Assembly (NCBI GenBank): GCA_030159075.1
Contig: BROG01000635.1
Location: 135,001-199,000, forward strand
Reading direction: 5' to 3'
Length of the DNA stretch: 64,000 nt
DNA from: Atrina japonica
Taxonomy: Eukaryota; Mollusca; Bivalvia; Pterioida; Pinnidae
Part shown: positions 12,701 through 22,600 of the stretch, one piece after another
Layout: every line of letters starts with the position of its first letter
Position numbering within the stretch: the first letter of the stretch is position 1
Made by a program: the position numbers and the translations under genes
Notes under the pieces: generated by a model
The model's input: only the letters and a program-made list of their open reading frames with translations
Told to the model about the DNA's origin: nothing
Database searches by the model: none

Positions 12701-15557
12701 GTGCTATTGTCAGAAGTTTATAGAAGTTAAAACTTCAGAGCAACAGATTAATATCATTTCTATCTAACCTTATAGGCTACATTAACTTGTGTATTTTTAT
12801 ATAAATGTGATTATGGGAAAATGTACATAATTATGTATACATGGCCAGAATACTGTTTTGAGTACATACTCAAATATTTCTGAGGATTTCTTCAAATGAG
12901 CAATATATATTATAATTTTGATTATACATAAATTTATCCATTCAATATGCAAACAAGTCTAATTACAGAATAATGTTTTGTTGTTGTTTTTTTTTTTCCC
13001 TTAAAATCATGAAAAGTTAGTTGAGGTTGATCAGAACTGCATGAGCAAATTTGGTGACTTAGTTTTATATAATGCTGATGTTAGTAGGCCAGTTGGCAGG
13101 GATATACTGTCTTAAAAAGAGGCTTACTACTACTAGAAATTCAAATTTTCAATAGTGCAAATCTAACATTTATGATTTGTGAAAAAAAATCTCTGGAGAT
13201 ATAAATAAAGTAGATCTAGCTAGGGTTCTGAAAAATTATTCAAGTGTAGATTCAGTATTAAACTATATTTCGTTTTCTCAATTAAAATACATACAGTCTA
13301 CTGCAGTAATTATTAATGATTTAGATGTAAAATTTTATAGATTGTATCATGTCACATATGACCAAGTGCTACTGGTTACTGTAAAGACTAAAGTTAGAAA
13401 GTTTTATAATTTAGGTCTAGTGTAGTTTACCCAGAGTTTTTGGCCTTCAATATCAGTCATAAATTCAATATATGAATTTAAAATTTACCAAAGGCAATCG
13501 TGATTTTTTGCTCAGGATTTATTTTCAGTTCATAGACATTATCAGAACTCATAATTATATCAAATATTACGTTTTATTTACGTGCATTGAGTGACCTATT
13601 TCCTTCAGTCATATGCACATTAGCGATAGACGCAGATCGATGTCGGATGTCCAAAAAGCTCATTAAAAGATTTATTATCATTTTTTAGAAGCCAAAACAT
13701 TTTGAATTGATTATATTTGGAATTAAAACATGATAGATGTGGATAATTCGTTTTAAATGTAGTGGATTCCGACAGTCACTTTGTTAACCTTTCACCCGGA
13801 GGTTAAATCCAAGATGGCGCCAACTGAAGCGTGGGTCATCTAAAAAGTATGCACTCGATGCGAGGTAGTAAATCATGTCGTAGAATGCTGATTAATATGT
13901 CAAAATTTAAGTTGGAACATGATCTTTTTAAATATGAGTGAACAAAAGTTTAATACCTAATGACCATTATGCACATCGCAGTCAAAGATTCACTTCTGCA
14001 ACTTCTACAAAACATTTTTTTTTTTTACAAATGTTCAACTTCTGTAGCATAGAAAAATTCATTCTTTGATTGGATATAAACTTTCATGAATGTTCATTAC
14101 CATTTAGGCACTCGCAAATGAGTTTGATTACCATAGCCCATCGGACTGCCCGTCCGTCACTGCAGCCAAAGCGGTATCGATGAAAATATGCCGATTTTTA
14201 TTTTTAACTCGCAAAATCATCACATTTACACTAATAAAAAGCAACAAAATACATATCATTGGAAAGTGCATTTACATGTATTTCTCTTTCAGATGGTATA
14301 TAATATATAAATATTCTGAAATAAATGATGCCTTTAGTTGAGAATTTAAAACCATGAACATAAAAATTTCATTAATTCTAATGCGTTATCGATACGAGCT
14401 GGGGTTGCTATTGATATTTACACTCAATGCACCAAGTTTATTCTGTAAAGACATTTTCTTTAGAAACAAGACGGTTGTTTCAACTGTCTGTGATTATCAT
14501 TAGTTGATTTTAAAAATTGTCGTCTAAAACAAGTTAAATTAATAGTTACCTGGAGATGTTTTAAGATGTGACCAATCAAAACGCTGTCCCAATACACTAG
14601 GCCAATAAGCTGTTGTCGGGTAGTCACTGCTTGTACATATGTCATCTGTTTGGCTGACAAACTAAAGAAGAAAAATATCATGTTTTTTTAATGGTGTTTT
14701 ATATCTGCCATACTTTATGTACAATGCAGTGAAACATGATGGAAGTATGAATAACTTTAGTGAATTTGTGTACCACAATCATGTAAATAGACTCGACCTA
14801 TAATTAGTAGCCTATACAGGGCCCGAAGTCACCAAATTTACTCAGTACTCAAGCTCAACTAACTTTTCATGATTTTTAGGTAAAAACACGGAAAATTGAT
14901 TCTGTAACTGGACATATTTGCATATTGATGGCATATTATTGTAAATAATGATCAAAATCGTTGCTCATTTGAAGAAAACTTCGGAATTATCTTCGGAATT
15001 ATTAAAATATTATTTGAGTACGTACTCAAATTTTGAGTACCGTACTCAACATATTTATCCATTTTTACAGGTAAATCCTTAGTATGACGCAAAAATTTAT
15101 ATGTGAATGATAAAAAAAATAATATGCTTACTAATCATTCAAACCCAAATATTTCACAAATGATTTTATAGTCAAAATAATGAAATAAAAGTTGAGCTTG
15201 AGCATTGAGTAAATTTGGTGACTTCGGGCCCAGTATGTATTTGTAGAAAAAAACACACACACATACACACATATATACACATGTCATAATGAATCTGCAA
15301 AAAAAAATTCCAAAATTTGTGCATGATAGTCATGTGAATAAATTAGGTCTCTGTACATATATATATAGTATACATGAATGTAGACCGATTTTCTCAAAAC
15401 AAACACTATGTACAAATTTGGAAAATTTATTCACATGACCATCCTGTAGGCTGTATATACATATACATGTACCAGATATATATCAAACTGAGTCTATTAG
15501 CATAATCATTGTGCACAAATTCAAAAAAAAAAAAAATTGCATGGCTGTACATGTCAT

Positions 15558-15641
<84 letters not shown>

Positions 15642-17213
15642 ATTGTGGGTTGAGTCTATTTACATGGCAAGGTTCCTCCTACATGTACACCTTTGACAAA
15701 ACAAAATTCCCTGACTTCCCCGGTCCTTTTCCCCCCCGACTTTCTCCCCTTTTCCCTGGCCTATTGCAATGTGCTAAAGCAGTGGAATGTGTGTTATAGG
15801 TGCCATGAACTCTGCAGGCACAAAGTCCCTCTAAGGAGATCTGGAGGCATGCCCTCATTTTGCCTCAAAAAATTTTGAAAATGGGAAGTCATTTGGTGGC
15901 CTCTGTTGCAATTCTAACCAGAAAAACAATTTTTTTAAGGATAAAAAATAATTGATTTTTCACTGACTCAGACTAAAATTCCCTGACTTTCCATGACCAT
16001 GAAACGCACTTGTGAAATTCCCTGATTTTCCAGAAATTTCCTGATCCATAGGAACCCTGCATCACTGATTGTATACATTTTGTAAATACAGAAAATCTAT
16101 TCATACAACCATCATGCAAAAAATTTTATAAACTTTTTAAAATATATAGACATTGACAGCAATATTAAGCTAATGGCATGATCGTAATGCTGTATTAAAA
16201 ATTTTTGTAGCATCTCTATCAGTAATTTCCAGTTTAAGAACCAGATGGTTGTGCGAATAGAATTTTACTGTTTACATGCATGCATTCTTACGAATAACTC
16301 AATAAGATTTTTTTGATAACATGCACAATGCAACAACCCAACATGTATTACTTATACAAGTACATGTATATTCACAACATACTTCGGGTAACGGAAGCTC
16401 TGTCCTCAAATGAAAGCTCGCAAGTCCACTTCCTTGAAATTTTGAGTTCAACTGATAAAACTTTTCTCCAAATTTTACATATTTCCTTGGGAATTCCAAA
16501 CCAGATAGCGGCTCATATTCTTTGTGAATTACAGGTTTCCATCTCTCGACTCCATACCTATCCCAATGTGCCTCTATAAGTACTCTTTCAGAAAGTCTTC
16601 CAGTGAAGATGTGTTCATTCTCTACACCTAGAGCTGTAATGAGTGTGTTTAAAATGCTTTTTATAAGAGTGTGTTTATGAGAGGATTGAGGTTGTCGTCT
16701 ATCCTTTTCCCTGATGAGGTATGACATCTGATCATTGCTTATCAATAATGTTTCTATGACTAATGTTTTTAAATTCTCCATAACATCTTTAACTTCTAGA
16801 TTTTCGTATATGCTTGGTAAGCCTTCTATTAATGAAGTTTTTGTAGAATTCTGTTGAAATTCGAGTATTTCGGGGTTTGTATCCAGTGCCTTGTAAAACC
16901 ACACTTTGGTACCATGGTTTTTTGAATACTCTGAAGTTTTTAAATGATTTAATCGTTCTTCAATTGTAGGAAGTTTGAGAAATTCTTCTTTCTTGTCATG
17001 CCATTCCCAACATACAGTCCGGTCCATGTCCCCCCAGGACCCAGGGGGGTATTTGGGTTTTACAGGCGGATACTCCACTTCTGTATCATCATAGGAATTA
17101 ACAGCTACTTCAGTGCTATTTGCTCTTTTAGGCGTCACAGTGACACACCTTCGTATACGCGAACTAGCTCGTCCCGTCGCCAAGTGTAATCTGCCACACA
17201 TGGTGGACGCCAT
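9327..17213 (-). CDS. MRPS30: Mitochondrial ribosomal protein mL65/MRPS30, four exons
   Basis: This is a complete nuclear gene for a mitochondrial ribosome protein (S30, also called PDCD9; now mL65 of the large subunit). The coding exons on the minus strand are 17213-16383, 14661-14550, 11246-11073 and 9715-9327, joined in phases 0, 1 and 1 to give 501 residues against about 439 in human. The first 35 residues are rich in Arg, Ser and Thr with no acidic residue, as for a mitochondrial presequence. Family matches are strongest at the C-terminus: VTDGQKMGFFAYQLNTLHLW, NPLRNLCW, LYDVIENGEVKGFNDDV; also WTVAQAYYQG in exon 3. Each junction restores an unbroken frame (for example SPG/FNVG and YQG/FNTF). 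The gene is divergent from GALK2 and probably expressed constitutively from a CpG-containing promoter. Confidence 0.92.
9721..11072 (-). other. MRPS30 intron 3
   Basis: AT-rich intron with a simple (AAT)n stretch near 10300 and poly-T near 10420. No element boundaries were recognised. The donor on minus is GTAAGT at 11072-11067. Confidence 0.7.
11073..11246 (-). CDS. MRPS30: MRPS30 coding exon 3
   Basis: Bounded by acceptor TTATTCACCAG and donor GTAAGT on the minus strand. It encodes about 58 residues including LARRGLGMNHGFLWTVAQAYYQG, the counterpart of the human Trp-Thr-Gly-Ala-Gln-Ala block. Confidence 0.92.
11387..11775. mobile_element. Possible MITE in MRPS30 intron 2
   Basis: Short inverted ends (AGGGGCTGAAAATT on the left, reverse complement AGGGGCTGAACATT on the right) enclose about 390 bp without coding capacity. 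The match is short and no target duplication was found, so this is tentative. Confidence 0.4.
12366..12695. repeat. Two-copy ~186-bp tandem repeat in MRPS30 intron 2
   Basis: The blocks at about 12374-12500 and 12560-12690 share ATCTTTCTAAACTTTT, GCATGATTTTTTCATG, and a GCAGTCAAAAAA segment followed by AATGAACAAGAAA. The period is about 186 bp with clear divergence between copies. Confidence 0.75.
12850..13070 (-). mobile_element. Partial copy of the GGGCCCGAAGTCACC MITE
   Basis: The reverse complement matches the left half of the element at 14820-15231, including AAGTCACCAAATTTGCTCA, AACTAACTTTTCATGATTTT, and the GAGTACATACTCAAA motif. Its other end is missing. Confidence 0.7.
14550..14661 (-). 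CDS. MRPS30: MRPS30 coding exon 2
   Basis: A 112-bp exon between acceptor CTTCTTTAG and donor GTAACT on the minus strand. It encodes FVSQTDDICTSSDYPTTAYW and PSVLGQRFDWSHLKTSP plus the first base of a Gly codon. Only this frame gives a continuous protein with exons 1 and 3. Confidence 0.85.
14820..15231. mobile_element. MITE with GGGCCCGAAGTCACC termini, full copy
   Basis: Left end GGGCCCGAAGTCACCAAATT and right end the reverse complement (AATTTGGTGACTTCGGGCCC). About 410 bp with internal TGAGTACGTACTCA palindromes and no coding capacity. It sits in MRPS30 intron 1. Another full copy lies at 57912-58310 and fragments at 12850, 50722 and 57845. Confidence 0.88.
15561..15641. repeat. (TA)n(TG)n microsatellite
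   Basis: A TA run of about 62 bases passes into TG repeats to about 15641. It lies in MRPS30 intron 1. Confidence 0.97.
16383..17213 (-). CDS. MRPS30: MRPS30 coding exon 1
   Basis: 277 codons from the ATG at 17213 to the donor GTATGT at 16382. It has an Arg/Ser-rich presequence, then the tandem Pro-Pro block (YPPVKPKYPPGSW), which resembles the YPPIV region of vertebrate homologues. Reading past the donor gives 27 unrelated residues before a stop, which supports the splice call. Confidence 0.9.
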
Positions 17214-17322
17214 TGCAATCTCCTTCCAAGGTGAAACAAGAGAACCGATCTCCGAACCCGATCATAATTGAGCAAACTGTACCAAAGACCAAAGTGTCAC
17301 TTTGCAAAATAATAACCATAAA

Positions 17323-17332
17323 CGCATGCGCA
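17323..17332. promoter_or_regulatory. NRF-1-like palindrome in MRPS30 promoter
   Basis: CGCATGCGCA, a close match to the NRF-1 consensus (YGCGCAYGCGCR), lies 110 bp upstream of the MRPS30 start codon. NRF-1 is known in animals to control nuclear genes for mitochondrial proteins. Binding here is inference from the motif alone. Confidence 0.55.
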
Positions 17333-18326
17333 ATTCCTCCAAGTCTTTTCATTAATTAAAGAATGAATCGGCATAGAGGTAGTCACATTTGTCTTTGTAT
17401 TTTGAAATGGTCGTGCTTTGAACCAGAGCTGGCACATTTGGTCATTTGGGTCATGATAATCTTCATGGCAGTAAGCTATGGTTATTTTCAAACACTAATG
17501 ACAGATTGAATTCCGCTTTACTTTCTATCATACCAATTACATGTATTCAAACCTTGTATTATCGGCGAAATCACTGATATATTAAATTCTTTCGAGAAAC
17601 ACCATTACCGAAATGGATGCCGATTCGGCGAACTGGATATATCAAACTGGGAGCTGATTTAGGATTATCTAATATGAATCAAGGCAAAGTCTCGAAAGTG
17701 AGCGCACCTTTGTAATTATTCATCAGAAATTCGATTTTTTGATATATCAGGAAATAGAGTTGAATTTTTGATATCAAAAAATGATTTTTTTTATATCAGA
17801 AAATCATTTTCTGATATAAAAAATGGTTTTTAAATGAAAAATAACCTCTGTTTTCTGATATCAAGAATTCGATTTTTTATATCACAAAATACGAATTTCT
17901 GATATCAGAAAATACCCGATAATAACTAAACCGAATAATCCAGTTGTTATATTCCACAGATTTCCGAATGCTCCATCGAAAAAGATAGTGGATAGAGGGC
18001 GTTGCAATTATCCGTGTTATATAATAATATTTAAAATAAATGATTCCTGTATAGGACCGGGGTAAATTCTAATATTAGTTTTTATGTGTATTTAAAAAAG
18101 TTATAGTTATTAATTCTTTTTAATTTTAGACGAAATAATTAAATAAACTGCCTGACTCCTCTCGGAGATCCGCAAGTGTTATGCTAACCATGCAAGACAC
18201 AGTTGTATGACACCACCTGACGCAACGGCCGTCGTTTTGTCTCTCCTGAATGGTCCGCAGTAAATAGGTCCTATATTACACGCGGCCTAGAATCTGGCGG
18301 GAAATCTTAGGGAGCAGTAAATGTTG

Positions 18327-18503
18327 CAACACTGTCGGAAGCAAATATAAAGTGGGGGGGGGGGGGGGGGGGTAAACCAACTTAAAACGCACACACGCCA
18401 GAAACATCTAGGCGCTAAGCCTTTATTTTCAACACCCATTTCTATCTTTGCCAAAAAGTGGGGGGCTAAGCCCCCTAGCCCCCCGGTTCCGACGCCTATG
18501 TGT
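18327..18503 (-). mobile_element. GGCGTCGGAA short element, minus-strand copy
   Basis: About 175 bp bounded by GTCGGAAGCAAAT and TTCCGACGCC with poly-G/poly-C tracts inside. It is the inverted counterpart of 18626-18802. Open frames across it recur in this repeat and are not genes. Confidence 0.8.
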
Positions 18504-18625
18504 TGTATGATACATAAAGCCAATTTCTAATATAAAAAAATCGATTTCGTGATATAAAAAAATACAAAAATAATTTCTTGATATCAGAAATTCATTTTTG
18601 ATATCAAAATGTCAGCGATATATAA

Positions 18626-18802
18626 TGCATAGGCGTCGGAACCGGGAGGGGGGCTAGGGGGGTGGAAGCCCCCCCCCCCCACTTTTTTTGCAAAGATAGA
18701 CATATGTGTTGAAAATTGGGGCTTAGCCCCCAGACGTTTCTGGCGTGTGTGTGTTTTAAGTTGGTTTAGCCCCCCCACTTTCAATTTGCTTCCGACGCCA
18801 AT
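18626..18802 (+). mobile_element. GGCGTCGGAA short element, plus-strand copy
   Basis: Starts AGGCGTCGGAACCGG and ends TTGCTTCCGACGCC. It matches the reverse complement of 18327-18503 along its length, including GCAAAGATAGA and TTTCTGGCGTGTGTG. The pair, about 120 bp apart, would fold into a long hairpin. Confidence 0.8.
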
Positions 18803-19551
18803 GTTAAATGTATACATCGCTGGTGATGTCAAATAATAATATATATATATATTGTATATCAGAATATGAATTTCTTATAAAAAAATATTTTCTGATAAAA
18901 AAATGATTTTCTGATATCAACAAATCGAAGTTCTGATATCAAAAGTTCATTGTTTGATATAAAAAGTCGAATTTCTGACATCAAAACTTTGTTTTGATTT
19001 TTTGATATCAGCAGCGTTATATAAAGCTAATATTAGCTTTATATATCGCTGATATCAGAAATTCGACTTCTTGATATCAGAAATATTTTTTGATATTAGA
19101 AAATGATTTTTTGGTATCAAGAATATTTTCTGATATAAAAAATGAATTTTTGATATAAAAAAAATATTTTCTGATATCAGAAATCGATTATTTGATATAA
19201 AAATGAATTTTTGATACCAGAAAGTAGTGAATAAATACTAAAACGGCGCCCCATAGTAGCCACTGTTAGTATTAAACATTATCAAATAAGCATTAAACTA
19301 TGTATGGCCATTGCATGACAAACTGATAGTTACATTCATCATCATCATCATCGTCGTCGTCGTTGTTGTTGTTCTTGTTAACAGTTAGGGTAGATTTATT
19401 TTTTTACAGAAATGTATTAAATATTGGAAAATCCCGTTTAAATTAGAGTATCTTCTGTTCGGTAATCTCAAGTCCGTCCTTGATGTTGAAATAATCGGGT
19501 TCTGTATTTCACCTTACATCGTATTTGAACACATCGTCACATGACACCAAA

Positions 19552-19604
19552 ATGGCAGAACATCCACCAGTCCACAACTGCTTCCCAGAATCTAAACAAT
19601 TAAG
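19552..19604 (+). CDS. GALK2: GALK2 coding exon 1
   Basis: Starts at the ATG in CAAAATGGCA and encodes [17 protein letters not shown] plus two bases of Arg. The donor is GTATCG. The short variable N-terminus resembles AEHPRL of the human protein. Confidence 0.85.
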
Positions 19605-22600
19605 GTATCGTTTTTGTTCTATAGAAATCTTTGACATTTGAAATACATATCTGATTCTACGAAATTCAATTATTCTTTATAAAATTTGAGTGTCAGTTTA
19701 AAATTATGAGTTCATCTAGGCCTATATATACAGTAAACAAAATCTTAAAATGATGTGACGTGTCTTGACAATACCTGCATCGGTAAACAGGTACTGGAAA
19801 AACTAATAAGCATGCTTTTCAGTTCATATTTTTTCTTAATCATTTACCTTTTCATACAAATGTGAAAAAAGAAATTACATAAGGAGATTCGAAAAACGAG
19901 AAATGAAAGTATAGTTAGACCTACCGGTATAAACTTTTATTCTTGGCCGAATTTTCTGCCCCGATTTTAAGCGATTTTTTGTGCTAAAATCAGCGGCAGA
20001 AGTCCTCCCATATACTTTCATCGGAGCAATATGCTGTGACATTTTTACAGGAGTTTAGCGATTATTTTAACCATCTATTTCTTATATCTGACATCTGATA
20101 TTTGTTGATATGCTTAATTACTATTGCAGATATAAAGAAATCATAGACAAATTTGTTTGTAAGTATGGCAACGAACCAACATTTTTCGCAAGAGCTCCAG
20201 GTCGTGTGAATCTAATTGGTAAGACATGTCAGTTTACTAAGTTTGATTTAAGTCAGTACTATTTCCCTATCTTTAATATTCCATATACATAATTGTACTT
20301 GCACATAAATAAAAGCAAACTTAATACTATATTCAACCTCTTAAGCACCCAGCCTGCTACAAAAATCAGGGAAAAGGATAGATACTTAATGGGACCAATT
20401 AATAGTCAAATTGACATAAAACTGTTACTATTTTATAAGGCACAGTGGTGAAGTTGTTGTACAAGGATGCCTATCAACATAATTCTGTTACTGGGATGCT
20501 ACAGATAAAGTGTTATGGTTTTTCAGGTCCACATCTCCTTGTCAATCAGCTAGGAAAGATTCTCGATTGTATGTAAAAAAAAATAATAATAAAAAGCGGA
20601 GGAAAGGTTTAGGGACATGGGTGCTTAATTACGGAAGCGTATTAGGCTCACCTACCGAAATGTTTTTCTTGAGAGTGATAATATTGTAATCCTACTTATT
20701 TATCTGGCGACCGTCACTTAATTGAAGTCAGACTTGAGGCTGAGATCGCTTCATGATCTCAGGGCCCTGGACTGACTTTTAAAGTCCATTTTAGTCTAAA
20801 TTTAAAAACTCCATTACGTGCAGCAGGTGATAATGCTTGAAATTATCACACGCTATGATGTGCAGTGGGTGATAATACATAAAGAATAATACCTGGCAAA
20901 ATCTGTATCACATGCCATATCAATCTAAGACTCCTATATCAACCAGAGGCCTTGAGAGTTGATATGTCATGTGATACAGATTTTGTCAAGTTCTGTTGTT
21001 TTTATCATATATTTAAAATTCTACTGGTAGATAGCAAAATATTAAATATCAATGATGAAATTATATCTTTTTAATTTCTGTGTTATAATCACGATTTGCA
21101 ACCCTCAGTGGAAATTCCTATCGGAAAGATTACGGAGTATGCTTACACAAACTGTCTACACAACTTAAAATTAGCCTTCCATAAGATACTTTGCAGACAT
21201 AATTTGTATTTCATTGTAAATATGTTATTAAGATATATCTGAAATAATGGCAGGCCGACAGGAACTTTGAAAAGAAAATTCATGAGTCCCTGTTGTGAGG
21301 CTGATCACGGCTGAATATTGTGTTGAAGGGTATAGCCTACAGATCTCTCGATCTCTCCTTAATTATCTGGCGGTCGCTTCTTAATTATCTGGTGGCCGCC
21401 TCTTAATTATCTGGTGACCGCCAGATAATATTATGGCGGCTGCCAGATAATGAAGTGGCAGCCGCCAGATAAAATATTTTCACTCTCAAGAAAAATATTT
21501 TGGTAGGTGAGCCTAATACGCTTCCGTACTTAATGGATTGAATATGGTACGTGTAAATTTAATGGCAAGGGTTTGACCTAATTGCAATTGTTAATGATCA
21601 TGATGTCATTGCTGTTGTTAATGACATCAGTTTGGTCACTGACCTGTTATTTCTCTGCTATAAACTCAGTACAGAAAAATGCTGGTTCAACAGGTGTCTG
21701 ATGACCACTTTTCACCAACCACTTGCTGAGATATTTTGTCAGAGGTGAGGTACATGTGAACTGCATTGATTGGCCTATAAAACAGATTTAGGACACTTCG
21801 TCTATCTAATGAATGACATGACAATGTAGCCTACTGTAAATATAAGATTATTGTAAAGAAAAAACTATGAAAACAAAAAACAAAATGTCATGTGTGAAAG
21901 TTTATGTCAAGATCAAATACCAGGTACATATATGTATCTTGTATATTCTAGGTGAGCACATTGATTACTGTGGTTACTCAGTGTTACCAATGGCGATAGA
22001 ACAAGATATCATCATAGCTGTACAACCAAATAATAGTCAAGAAATAAACATTTCTAACACAGATTCCAAAACTTACTGGTAAAGTAAATCTATTTTGCAA
22101 TGAGTACACTCATACATGTATGAGTACACGTTACTGGAACTGGACCAATTGTTGGCTAAGACCAGTAATTTGCTATTTTGTAATTTTGGTTATACAGAAC
22201 ACGATTTTATAAGATTTGTTTAGATCAGTCATATACTGTTACACATAGCATTCAAACATAAGGAAAATGATATTGTCGTAATACATATGAACGAGGAAAT
22301 CACATAATAGCGGACTACTGATCTTAGCTTACTTCTGGTCTTATCTGACTACTGGTTGAGTACCAGTAGTAGATTATTGAAAAAAATAAAGAAGTTATTG
22401 TCATTGCTCTCAGTTTGTTTTTGCAAAAGAATTTGGTTAAATCCTAGTTTTTAATTGTTTATTTCTTGTTTGTTTGTGATTCATTTATTTTTTTTATTTT
22501 TTTTTATTTCTTTTGTGGAGGGGTGTCCTTTCATTTTTTTTCTCAATTCCATACATGGAGTTTCAGTCATGGCTCTTTAAGCAGAGGTTCCAAGGTATAA

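Larger units (their letters stand above)
17740..19255. mobile_element. TGATATCA-palindrome-array element with shared terminus
   Basis: Arrays of palindromes with core TGATATCA (TCTGATATCAGAAA, TTTGATATCAAAAA) occupy 17740-17930, 18520-18610 and 18840-19220. The right end (about 19238-19255) reads TAAAACGGCGCCCCATAG, the exact reverse complement of the first 18 bp around the left end of the element at 61363. No matching left terminus is visible near 17740, so the element is truncated or rearranged. It contains a pair of inverted secondary insertions. It has no coding capacity. Confidence 0.7.

Noticed and set aside
18287..18832. Minus-strand ORFs with GGLGGLAPHFLAK-like and GAKPQFSTHM-like sequence
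   Set aside because: They are read-through of the GGCGTCGGAA repeat pair, not host genes.
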